6,911 nt of DNA from an archaeon (GTDB taxonomy: Archaea; Asgardarchaeota; Hermodarchaeia; Hermodarchaeales; Hermodarchaeaceae). The notes beneath the pieces were generated by a model. It did no database searches. It was given only the letters and a program-made list of their open reading frames with translations, and was not told where the DNA came from. Shown here in pieces: positions 1-5,960 of the stretch (the stretch's first letter is position 1; each line of letters opens with the position of its first letter). A program made the position numbers and the translations under genes. The stretch is taken from contig JABXGU010000590.1 in assembly GCA_016550415.1 (NCBI GenBank), positions 1 through 6,911 on the forward strand. Reading direction: 5' to 3'.

Positions 1-1
1 C

Positions 2-424
2 AATTCCTTCTCCGCTATTATAGGTCGAGATATTAACAGGAACAAAGAATTGCCCCCCTTAACAGTGACAGCCATTAGTATGAGTATTGGCTCAATATTT
101 CTTCTCATCGCAGGATTGATTGCGACGCCATTGCCAGTCTTGACGCCCTTTGGCATTGCTATAATTCTCTGGCTTAGTCTTGTTAATACTGCACTAACAT
201 TTGTACTTTGGAATCGTGCAATGCAACATTTGCACGCAGTTGAGATAACCATCATAAACAGCACAATGATGGCACAAATAGCAATCCTGGCGCTAGTTTT
301 CCTTCATGAAACACCAACACTAATCGACTGGATTGGTATTGTGCTAGTGATGATATCTGCACTGCTAATCCAAGTCTTTCGGAAGCAAAAAACAAATAGA
401 AAGGCAATTTTGTCCACTACATGA
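2..424 (+). CDS. EamA/DMT-family transporter, C-terminal part (5' end outside window)
   Basis: The reading frame is open from the first bases of the window to the TGA at 422-424, giving 140 residues, so the gene is cut by the window edge. A TTG at position 50 is in frame but is probably internal. The residues resemble the second half of a drug/metabolite transporter (EamA repeat). There are four hydrophobic segments at about residues 22-41, 50-70, 82-101 and 108-126 of the visible part. The second contains NTALTFVLWN, followed by an A-V-E motif and an L-H-E-x-P-T loop, as in the EamA consensus (NTALAF.LWN...A...LGE..T). The tail is short and basic (RKQKTNRK), probably cytoplasmic. Members export or import small metabolites across the cytoplasmic membrane; the substrate cannot be told from sequence. 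The gene is followed directly by a hairpin and T-tract, so it probably ends its transcription unit. Confidence 0.8.
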   Translation, partial: NSFSAIIGRDINRNKELPPLTVTAISMSIGSIFLLIAGLIATPLPVLTPFGIAIILWLSLVNTALTFVLWNRAMQHLHAVEITIINSTMMAQIAILALVFLHETPTLIDWIGIVLVMISALLIQVFRKQKTNRKAILSTT

Positions 425-452
425 TGTGAAACCATTATTTCACATATTTTTC
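424..452 (+). terminator. Hairpin plus T-tract after the EamA-type gene
   Basis: ATGTGAAA (424-431) and TTTCACAT (438-445) form a perfect 8-bp inverted repeat around a 6-nt loop, followed by ATTTTTC (446-452). It starts on the last base of the stop codon. The T-tract alone would suit archaeal termination, and the hairpin gives it a bacterial intrinsic-terminator look. The stem is mostly A/T, so its strength is uncertain. Confidence 0.55.
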
Positions 453-554
453 TACTTGAAATTATCTGAAGCATGAGCTAAATGATTGAATTTGATGCCA
501 CAACTAACAACCAAAAAGCTTCTTAGCCATGTCCTAAATCTTTTAATCCAAAGA

Positions 555-572
555 AAATGGATATTATTTAGG
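555..572 (+). promoter_or_regulatory. Putative BRE/TATA promoter of the 410-aa gene
   Basis: An A-rich stretch (AAAGAAAATGG) followed by ATATTATTTA at 561-570 resembles an archaeal BRE plus TATA element. It is centred about 36 bp before the ATG at 601, which would put the transcript start close to the start codon. No Shine-Dalgarno is visible in the 20 bases before that ATG, so a leaderless or very short-leader mRNA is inferred. Confidence 0.4.
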
Positions 573-600
573 CTTTCATAACGGAAAAACCTAGTCGCTC

Positions 601-1833
601 ATGGCTCAGAAGATTACCAGCGGGTCTGTAGCAATGAGGATAGAGTCAGATTGGCTTCAGACATTGGTAGAGTACTTCACAACAGTTAGAGACTACTACG
701 AAAACCATTATACTAAGACAGTAGTAGATGAAATGAGCGAACTCTGCAAGGAATTTATTCCCAAAGATAAAAGTATGGCCTTACCCAGCAAATTAGTAGA
801 GGGTGAGCGCCTTTGGCTAGAAAACCTTCTTGAATCAATAAGTGTTGTAGGTCGCACACTGACGAATCTTGAGCATTGGCGTGACTGGTCCACCGCACTT
901 ATTTTCGACCTTAAGCTAGCAACTAGTGATATTCCATTACTAGCAAGGGGAGAAAAAACAGCATTCCAAAGGATACAAGCCCAAGGATTAGAGGAGGGGT
1001 TTGTACGTTGGATTCTTGGAACTGCCATCACTGATTTCATCGATATTATTGCAGAAACGAAGGAACTGCTCACTCAGATTATGAGCCTTCAATCATTTGG
1101 ACACCAATTGAATAGTCCATGGCTACTTTTCATATGCAGAGCTTTTGGTCAACTCCAAGAACAAAGACACGAGAAACAACTTGAAGACCTGCAAAAAGCA
1201 CTCAATGACGCATATTATGCTACTGATCATGATACACGCCTGAGAAATCTTGCAACCTTTTTATACCTCTATACAAAATGGCAACTTGACCTTGCCCCGG
1301 AAGGAGTTGAGGTCAATGATCCCCGTTGGATATTGAAGATGATTGAGAATGCAGGCGGACAAGTGGACAGATTAAAAATCCTTACACAACGATTACGAAC
1401 CCTTCTAAAAACTCGTAACGCAATTTACTACTACTTTGAACAAGCAGAACTCTCTGTTATCCGTATGATGCTTGGCTATGGTGGTAATCCACAGCAATGG
1501 TGGCACACCTTCATAACAAGTCCAGCATCCGAGATTCCAAAAATTATACCTAAAAACATCAATCTTAAGGAACTATTGATAGGGGTTTCTCATAGCTTAT
1601 CGCTCCATGAGGACCTAGAACATCATCTTATTCCTCAATCTCCAGTGTTTATAGCCACTTTCAAGCAAATCGCTGAATTACTGCAAAGCGAAAGTTTCAC
1701 AAATTACTGTCAAACAATAGAATATCGTATATCGATTTGGGATCAATATAGGACAAGATGGAATCGTCTTTTAACACAACTTCAACGTGAACTACAGCAT
1801 CAGGAGCAAATAGCTCAAGTGAGAGCGGAATAG
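601..1833 (+). CDS. Hypothetical helical, Trp-rich protein (410 aa)
   Basis: I do not recognise this protein. It runs from ATG to TAG, with an alternative in-frame ATG at residue 12 (MRIESDW). The first ATG is preferred because a TATA-like element lies about 36 bp upstream. The sequence is almost entirely amphipathic helix by eye, with no signal peptide, clear membrane segment, Cys cluster, P-loop or other catalytic motif. It has about 12 Trp in 410 residues, often preceded by a charged or polar residue (EHW, RDW, VRW, TKW, PRW, QQWW), suggesting repeated helical packing. The C-terminal 25 residues (RWNRLLTQLQRELQHQEQ...) look like a short charged coiled coil. It is flanked by its own promoter and converges with the next gene, so it appears monocistronic. 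A scaffold or interaction role would be a guess. The reading frame is long with ordinary codon use, so it is very likely a real gene. Confidence 0.8.
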   Translation: MAQKITSGSVAMRIESDWLQTLVEYFTTVRDYYENHYTKTVVDEMSELCKEFIPKDKSMALPSKLVEGERLWLENLLESISVVGRTLTNLEHWRDWSTALIFDLKLATSDIPLLARGEKTAFQRIQAQGLEEGFVRWILGTAITDFIDIIAETKELLTQIMSLQSFGHQLNSPWLLFICRAFGQLQEQRHEKQLEDLQKALNDAYYATDHDTRLRNLATFLYLYTKWQLDLAPEGVEVNDPRWILKMIENAGGQVDRLKILTQRLRTLLKTRNAIYYYFEQAELSVIRMMLGYGGNPQQWWHTFITSPASEIPKIIPKNINLKELLIGVSHSLSLHEDLEHHLIPQSPVFIATFKQIAELLQSESFTNYCQTIEYRISIWDQYRTRWNRLLTQLQRELQHQEQIAQVRAE

Positions 1834-1850
1834 TATCCTATTTCGATTCC

Positions 1851-1873
1851 ATTATTATTTTCAAGATAATAAT
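1851..1873. terminator. A/T hairpin between convergent genes
   Basis: ATTATTAT (1851-1858) and ATAATAAT (1866-1873) form a perfect 8-bp inverted repeat around TTTCAAG, 18 bp after the stop of the 410-aa gene and 47 bp beyond the stop of the convergent repeat protein. It has only A/T pairs and no long T-tract follows, so a terminator role is plausible from position but weak. Confidence 0.3.
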
Positions 1874-1919
1874 TTGTTGAAATGTGAGAATAAGCACTTT
1901 TCTAGGTGGGAGAATATTC

Positions 1920-3245
1920 CTAAATTGTAGGTGAAATATGCTCTTCGAAAGTGTGACCTGCAAGGGCAACGGCAACCCTTGCCATTCCATATATGCGATA
2001 TAGAGGAGTCTCAATGTCTCCTGAAATATTGACAGCTTCTTCTATTTTCCCATTTTTTGCCATTTCTTGTACAATTCTTAATTGTTCCACGTCACGGGAC
2101 TTCTTACGCTTTATAGCTCTAGTTACAGCAATTGCTTCTTCGAATTTGCCCTTACTTGATAAGACTCGTGCAATCTCAGCAAACGCTGCGATTCTAGAAC
2201 CTTTCACTTCTATTCCATTGGCAATCCGAATTGCACGATCCACATCGCCTAGTCTAGCAAACCCTCTTGCCACTTCTATAAGAGCATCAGGTGGCATATC
2301 ATAATCCATTCGCTCAGTTACTTTCAAGGCTTGTTCTATATCATGTGCCTCCATTAGTTCCCGTACGACTTTGGCAATAAGAATGGCACGTGCATGTCTA
2401 TTTTCAATGTTCTCAATAAGAGCTTGGGCTAAGGATGCTTTTCCTTCCTCAACTAGAGCTCCAATAAGTGGAGCTAAAACAACAGTGGTGTGATCCTCAC
2501 TATCCACTTCATTTAGGAGTTCTAGAGCTCTTGGTAACTCTCGTCTACGAGCTAGAGCGGCGCAGACTTCTCCAAGTCCTTCTGGTCTCCAGCCCTTTTC
2601 TTCTATCTTCGTCAATAAAGTGGTTGCTTCATTCATTCGATTGGCTCTAGATAGTGTTACAGTAGCGCTGCTTAGTACTCGTCCAGCTCTATCAGGATCC
2701 TTAAGTTCCTTGGCTGTCTCAACGGCGTCTTTTATGCGTCCTGCCAAGGCTAGTATTTCGGCTACTGCCGATAATGATTGTTGACGTCGATATGCATTTT
2801 TAATCGAATTTACGACCTCAACAGCCTCTTTGATACGTTCCTGTTCAGCTAGCGCCCGAGCAATTCCATCCAAAAGGCAAGCTCTATCCTCCTCTTCCTC
2901 CATTTGTTTTGAAATATCCACTGCGTCTTTCATTGAATTGTTACGCCCAAGGGCTTTTCCAGCAATGGTGAGTGCACGCCATCTTGCATTTCCGGGTCGT
3001 ACAAGTTTAGCAAGCCGAAGGGCTTCCTGAGGTAAATTCATTGAAGCGTGTGCAATACTTATTTCGGCTTTTGCTAATTCTTGGTCACCTTCATCAAGTA
3101 TTTGGATGAGCTTTTGAGCTCGTCCAAGAAGGTCTTGAGCCTGTTCTTGTGGCTTAAACCCGGACGAAGAGGTCGCCTGTTCCTTTTCAGACTTACCTTT
3201 CTCTGAGGCTTTTTCCACTGTTTTATCCGGATCCTCAGGCACCAT
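1920..3245 (-). CDS. TPR-like helical-repeat protein with a regular 33-residue unit (441 aa)
   Basis: This is a solenoid protein of helix-pair repeats. Residues 1-35 are a charged, Lys/Glu/Ser-rich, probably disordered leader. From about residue 40 the rest is repeats. The motif (E/K/D)-x-A-(V/I/L), which opens the first helix, recurs at 73, 106, 139, 172, 205, 238, 271, 304, 336, 369 and 402. The spacing is 33 residues throughout except one of 32. A typical unit reads KDAVETAKELKDPDR, then a second helix ending in ALAxxGRI. The pattern is TPR-like but one residue shorter than the 34-residue TPR. Such proteins usually bind other proteins; no enzymatic motif is present, nor a signal peptide or membrane segment. 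The ATG at 3245 has GAGG (minus-strand bases opposite 3253-3256) 7 nt upstream. A TATA-like TTTTATAG opposite about 3370-3379 is a possible promoter. The partner is unknown. Confidence 0.85.
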   Translation of the reverse strand: MVPEDPDKTVEKASEKGKSEKEQATSSSGFKPQEQAQDLLGRAQKLIQILDEGDQELAKAEISIAHASMNLPQEALRLAKLVRPGNARWRALTIAGKALGRNNSMKDAVDISKQMEEEEDRACLLDGIARALAEQERIKEAVEVVNSIKNAYRRQQSLSAVAEILALAGRIKDAVETAKELKDPDRAGRVLSSATVTLSRANRMNEATTLLTKIEEKGWRPEGLGEVCAALARRRELPRALELLNEVDSEDHTTVVLAPLIGALVEEGKASLAQALIENIENRHARAILIAKVVRELMEAHDIEQALKVTERMDYDMPPDALIEVARGFARLGDVDRAIRIANGIEVKGSRIAAFAEIARVLSSKGKFEEAIAVTRAIKRKKSRDVEQLRIVQEMAKNGKIEEAVNISGDIETPLYRIYGMARVAVALAGHTFEEHISPTI

Positions 3246-3413
3246 CTAAGTTCCTCACAGCAAATTATAGTTCTTTCATTCCAAGATAAAGAAAACTCAT
3301 GTCATAATCCATATAGAGGTTTGCAAGACATATGTTTTTTCAAGTAGGGAGAAGCTTCGAAACTGATGACCTATAAAACTTTGCCACAATCTCAGTTTGA
3401 AAACCAAATGCTA

Positions 3414-3632
3414 TTAGCAGCTACTATGTTTAATTGCCACTTCAGGACAGTTAGTCATGCATGAGCAGCATTCTACACAAGCATCAAAGTTGGGTACTGT
3501 AGCTTTTCCATCGACCACTTCAAAACAGTCAGAGGGGCAGACATCCACGCAGACAGCAGCCCCTTTACATTTATCATAGTCGATTTCTATGCTAAAGCCA
3601 CCTTCTTCATTCTTCCATGTTTTAACAACCAT
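3414..3632 (-). CDS. Small ferredoxin, 2x[4Fe-4S]-type fold with one cluster Cys missing (72 aa)
   Basis: This is a low-potential electron carrier, probably cytoplasmic, of the bacterial-type dicluster ferredoxin family. Motif II is complete: C52-x2-C55-x2-C58-x3-C62-P. Motif I reads C22-x5-C28-x3-C32-P, with Ala25 where the second Cys of CxxCxxCxxxCP should be. By the usual pairing, cluster II uses C52, C55, C58 and C32. Cluster I would keep only C22, C28 and C62, which predicts a [3Fe-4S] cluster (7-Fe type) or a substitute ligand. Extra cysteines occur at 36, 56 and the C-terminal residue 72. Residues 1-20 form a short beta-rich extension (WKNEEGGFSIEIDYDKC). The ATG is supported by GGGTGA on the minus strand (opposite 3642-3647), 9 nt upstream. 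It stands alone, 163-168 bp from each neighbour, so its redox partners are not indicated. Confidence 0.9.
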   Translation of the reverse strand: MVVKTWKNEEGGFSIEIDYDKCKGAAVCVDVCPSDCFEVVDGKATVPNFDACVECCSCMTNCPEVAIKHSSC

Positions 3633-3676
3633 GAAACCTATTCACCCTTTTAATTTGAATTTATGAAATGTCTTAC

Positions 3677-3700
3677 CGTTAAATAGGTATCTAAAAAGCC
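3677..3700 (-). promoter_or_regulatory. Putative ferredoxin promoter
   Basis: On the minus strand this reads GGCTTTTTAGATACC then TATTTAAC. Both CTTTTTAGA and TATTTAA are TATA-like, about 62 and 50 bp before the ATG. Either would give a 25-40 nt leader that includes the GGGTGA ribosome-binding site. I cannot choose between them. Confidence 0.35.
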
Positions 3701-3757
3701 TTTACCATTTACCGTCCATTTTTCATTATAAAGCACAATTATAAACTATGCTCTTAA

Positions 3758-3772
3758 GATTTCCAAAAAATC
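3758..3772 (-). terminator. Possible terminator of the dtxR-ZIP-prenyltransferase-fold unit
   Basis: On the minus strand GATTTTTTGGAAATC has a T6 run and a 5-bp dyad (GATTT/AAATC). It begins about 23 bp after the stop codon of the prenyltransferase-fold gene. A T-rich tract at this distance fits archaeal termination, but the signal is short. Confidence 0.3.
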
Positions 3773-3795
3773 TAGTTGAATATATCATTTGAATT

Positions 3796-4599
3796 TTAGA
3801 TACAAGAGAAATGAGCAAGGTTGATTAGGCTTTCAAGTGTTTGGCTTGCTAAATCGTCTGCATTATCACTGGATTTCCAGTAACCATCAGGTCGCTGAAG
3901 TGCTTGCAACCTAGCTAGAAGCGCGGATACAACCTCGTTGGCAGCAAGTATTCCTCCCCAGAAAAGGCAGTCCAGGGCCCAGTTCAAATCATTTGTCTCC
4001 CAATCACCAAAGGATCCAAGGACACCTAGGGCACTTTGGATTGTGTGGTCATTTTGTCCACGAAGAGGAGCAAGAACTGCAATTGCTAGCCATGTTGTAT
4101 GGCGGAACCCTTTGAATGCGCCACTTGGCATCCTGTGCTTAAGAAGAAAGTCAGCTGCCTTTGCTACATGGAAGCTTGAACCTTGGCGTAGCCGTGTTAG
4201 AGTATCTGCAAGTGCTCCTGTTATCCAAAGCTGGGTATTCAGATCGCCTGGTTTGTCCCAGAATGGTGGGTTAAGAGGTTCTAATTCTGGGTTTTCATCC
4301 CAGTAACCTGAATCATTTTGAACAGAATTTACGAATGTCACAGTACGTTCGCATAAGGGAGTATCCATGAGTTTTAGTTCTGCCATGATTTTCATCATAG
4401 AAGTGGTAACGCTTAGACAATAGGGATTTCCTAGTTTCTGATTGTATGGGAATCCGCCACTGGGAAGTTGAAATTTCTCTAGGTACTGTTCCACTATGCT
4501 TGTGTTGCTACTCTTGCCAAGTATGTAGGCAAGTCTGCTTTTTTGCACATCAGTTCCATGGCTTTGAATAATTTCTATTGCTTTTTGAACATCCACCAC
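3796..4599 (-). CDS. Prenyltransferase/squalene-oxidase-repeat (terpenoid cyclase fold) protein (267 aa)
   Basis: Four Gly-aromatic QW-like motifs mark the alpha/alpha-toroid fold shared by protein prenyltransferase beta subunits and triterpene cyclases: QLPSGGFPY (44-52), QNDSGYWDE (94-102), MPSGAFKGF (157-165) and QRPDGYWKS (235-243). They sit between amphipathic helices such as NTQLWITGALADTL and DLNWALDCLFWGG. At 267 residues it is shorter than typical cyclases or prenyltransferase beta subunits, and I see no DxDD or DCTAE protonation motif and no clear zinc triad, so catalysis is doubtful. The start is GTG at 4599. GGAGG on the minus strand lies 10 nt upstream and decides this start; the next codon is also GTG but would be 13 nt away. 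The gene follows the ZIP transporter by 62 bp with no obvious TATA box between, so co-transcription is inferred. Its role beside a metal transporter is unknown. Confidence 0.8.
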   Translation of the reverse strand: MVDVQKAIEIIQSHGTDVQKSRLAYILGKSSNTSIVEQYLEKFQLPSGGFPYNQKLGNPYCLSVTTSMMKIMAELKLMDTPLCERTVTFVNSVQNDSGYWDENPELEPLNPPFWDKPGDLNTQLWITGALADTLTRLRQGSSFHVAKAADFLLKHRMPSGAFKGFRHTTWLAIAVLAPLRGQNDHTIQSALGVLGSFGDWETNDLNWALDCLFWGGILAANEVVSALLARLQALQRPDGYWKSSDNADDLASQTLESLINLAHFSCI

Positions 4600-4609
4600 G
4601 AATTACTTG

Positions 4610-4614
4610 CCTCC
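4610..4614 (-). promoter_or_regulatory. Shine-Dalgarno GGAGG of the prenyltransferase-fold gene
   Basis: The minus strand reads ACGGAGGCAAGTAATTC directly before GTG. The full GGAGG core 10 nt before the codon supports the non-ATG start at 4599 and efficient independent initiation within the unit. Confidence 0.65.
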
Positions 4615-4661
4615 GTCGTTCCTCAAATGCGATTGAAGTGGTTTTCTGTATCAAAGTTGTT

Positions 4662-5432
4662 TTACGCCTTAAAAAGAGTTAGAGCATACATTAAGCCAAT
4701 ACCGACTAACAGTATGATGAATTGGATAAAGGTGCGTTTTGTTCGTCGTTCCTTATGGAGTTCCGGCATCAAGTCGGTCAAGCTAACATAGATGAAGTTC
4801 CCTGCAGCAAAGGGAAGCAAGAGTACCGAAAAACCGACGACCGTTTCACCAAGAATTAAGACTATTATTATTCCGACCATAGCTGTTAGAGCAGAGAGAA
4901 AATTGTATAATAGTGCTCGTCGTCGCGAATAGCCTGCTTGAATTAGAACACCAAAATCACCAAATTCTTGTGGAATTTCATGTAATGCTACAGCCAACAC
5001 AACAGAAAAGCCTAGAATAGGGCTGGCAATGAAACTTGCAGCAATGACAAGACCATCAATGAAGTTATGGACACCATCACCATACAAATTCATGATACCT
5101 ATACTATGTCGATGAGATGGTACCTCGCACCCTCCAATTTGATGACAATGATGCCATTCCAAGACCGCTTCGAGTAAATATGAGCAAATAATTCCTGTGA
5201 GTAACACCATCGTAGCTGTTATTGTTAATCCACCAAATTTCTCTACAGTTTCTGGAAGTAAGTGCCAAATAGCTCCTCCAATCATTCCACCTGCCGCTAG
5301 GGCAACTAGAAATTGTGCAATATCGCGAACCTGATTGATGTTAGTGCTAAGTGTTAGGATTCCAGTGAATGAAATCAAACTGATTAAGAGTCCGCAACCC
5401 AGTGCCACTAAAATGATGATGGGATCAATCAA
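4662..5432 (-). CDS. ZIP-family divalent metal transporter (256 aa)
   Basis: This integral membrane carrier moves Zn, Fe, Mn or similar cations into the cytoplasm. Eight hydrophobic segments lie at about 3-27, 37-58, 71-91, 113-135, 139-160, 172-196, 199-220 and 236-254. Segment 4 has the ZIP signature HNFIDG (H122, N123, D126). Segment 5 has HEIPQEFGDFG (H151, E152, Q155, E156). Together these form the binuclear metal site of the family; many animal LIV-1 members have His where this has Gln155. The segment 3-4 loop is metal-ligand rich: WHHCH at 93-97, C102, then SHRH at 106-109. The start is TTG at 5432, overlapping the end of the upstream regulator gene by 8 bp. It is supported by GAGGT 8 nt upstream (opposite 5441-5445). 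The overlap and partnership with a DtxR-type regulator indicate metal-responsive, translationally coupled expression. The transported ion is not determined by these motifs. Confidence 0.92.
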   Translation of the reverse strand: MIDPIIILVALGCGLLISLISFTGILTLSTNINQVRDIAQFLVALAAGGMIGGAIWHLLPETVEKFGGLTITATMVLLTGIICSYLLEAVLEWHHCHQIGGCEVPSHRHSIGIMNLYGDGVHNFIDGLVIAASFIASPILGFSVVLAVALHEIPQEFGDFGVLIQAGYSRRRALLYNFLSALTAMVGIIIVLILGETVVGFSVLLLPFAAGNFIYVSLTDLMPELHKERRTKRTFIQFIILLVGIGLMYALTLFKA

Positions 5433-5853
5433 TTACTTTAACCTCGTCGCATTTACAGTCTGCATGAGTGGGAATCCGTTGACCACCTGGGCAATGTGTA
5501 GGATGACCATACTTGGCGCAAATCCTTTGTATCATGGTACATGGAACCTGCATTGCGATGCAGCTCGAAACATGATGAGCAGTATCATGATCCACATGAA
5601 GCTCAGACATGAGTAATGTTTCCATTAGCCGTTTATGCCGCAAATACTCATCAACGAGTGCTAGTCCTTTTGCAGTCAGCTGAATTTTCCCGTATGGTTT
5701 ATACTCAAGTAAGCCTTCCTGACCTAGTCGGTGAATGGCTTCAGTAGCGGTCGATGATGGCAACTGACACATTTGAGCTATTGCACCGGAGCGCGGACCA
5801 TAACCGAGTGAATCCCAGTGCTTCCAAACTGCATACAAGATTTGTTCACGCAT
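5425..5853 (-). CDS. DtxR/MntR-family metal-dependent transcriptional regulator, atypical ligands (142 aa)
   Basis: The N-terminal half is a winged helix: GAIAQMCQLPSSTATEAIHRL (23-43) as the recognition helix region, GLLEYKPYGKIQLTAKG (47-63) as the wing. Residues 72-128 match the DtxR dimerisation and metal-binding domain: RHKRLMETLL (72-81), then the hallmark GHPTHCPGGQRIP (116-128). There is no C-terminal SH3-like domain, so it is MntR-sized. By hand alignment the primary-site ligands of MntR (D8, E11, H77, E99, E102, H103) correspond to Q4, Y7, K74 (H73 adjacent), S97, A100 and M101. The ancillary-type ligands E78 and H93 remain. Instead it has seven Cys (29, 98, 105, 112, 121, 133, 135) and many His, with a HADCKC tail. 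It starts at ATG 5853, without a Shine-Dalgarno and about 31 bp from a TATA element, so it is probably leaderless. It is translationally coupled to the ZIP gene, the likely regulatory target along with itself. Confidence 0.88.
   Translation of the reverse strand: MREQILYAVWKHWDSLGYGPRSGAIAQMCQLPSSTATEAIHRLGQEGLLEYKPYGKIQLTAKGLALVDEYLRHKRLMETLLMSELHVDHDTAHHVSSCIAMQVPCTMIQRICAKYGHPTHCPGGQRIPTHADCKCDEVKVID
5441..5445 (-). promoter_or_regulatory. Shine-Dalgarno GAGGT supporting the TTG start of the ZIP gene
   Basis: The minus strand reads CGAGGTTAAAGTAA before TTG. The site lies inside the last codons of the regulator gene, 8 nt before the TTG at 5432. It supports this start over internal candidates such as the GTG at residue 9, which would cut into the first membrane segment. 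Confidence 0.55.
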
Positions 5854-5865
5854 ATCCTAGCATTG

Positions 5866-5903
5866 ATTCTCGCTACTTGAAATAAATTTCGGATGGCGAG
5901 AAT
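5866..5903 (-). promoter_or_regulatory. Nested palindromic operator over the TATA box of the regulator-ZIP unit
   Basis: ATTCTCGC (5866-5873) and GCGAGAAT (5896-5903) are perfect 8-bp inverted repeats. Inside them GAAAT (5879-5883) and ATTTC (5886-5890) form a second inverted repeat with the same axis, between 5884 and 5885. On the minus strand the centre reads CCGAAATTTATTTC, a good BRE/TATA-like element about 31 bp before the ATG at 5853. A protein bound here would cover the TATA element, so autorepression by the DtxR-like product is the natural inference. A further copy, ATTCTCGA, lies at 5923-5930. Confidence 0.6.
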
Positions 5904-5925
5904 ACTTTGTCCGTTTAATATTATT

Positions 5926-5960
5926 CTCGATTTTTTATTTCCTTGAATAAGGAAATCGAG
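5926..5960. repeat. Bulged palindrome between the divergent genes
   Basis: CTCGAT (5926-5931) pairs with ATCGAG (5955-5960), and TTTCCTT (5938-5944) with AAGGAAA (5949-5955) around GAAT, leaving an unpaired T-rich bulge on the left arm. It overlaps the ATTCTCGA copy at 5923-5930. It could be a second regulator site or a DNA/RNA hairpin; its position upstream of both divergent genes favours a regulatory role. Confidence 0.4.

Noticed and set aside
420..470. Possible C/D-box sRNA (ATGATGT ... CTGA about 50 nt apart)
   Set aside because: The C box has only 6 of 7 matches, no D'/C' boxes are seen, and the stretch overlaps a stop codon and a better-supported hairpin terminator.
708..1073. 121-codon open frame on the minus strand
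   Set aside because: It lies wholly inside the 410-aa gene on the opposite strand, with no recognisable motifs; a shadow frame.
1884..1915. GTGAGAAT and GGGAGAAT resembling the GCGAGAAT operator half-site
   Set aside because: They are direct, imperfect copies (7 of 8 matches) in a convergent intergenic region with no promoter to control; probably chance in A/G-rich sequence.
1993..3030. Three open frames of 60-103 codons on the plus strand
   Set aside because: All are antisense to the 33-residue-repeat protein, whose repeated codon pattern readily creates open shadow frames; Ser/Leu/Ala-rich composition without motifs.
3938..4306. 122-codon open frame on the plus strand
   Set aside because: Antisense to the prenyltransferase-fold gene, Arg/Ser-rich, no domain signal.
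4543..5616. Plus-strand open frames of 82 and 93 codons
   Set aside because: Both lie mostly antisense to well-supported genes (prenyltransferase-fold, ZIP and regulator).
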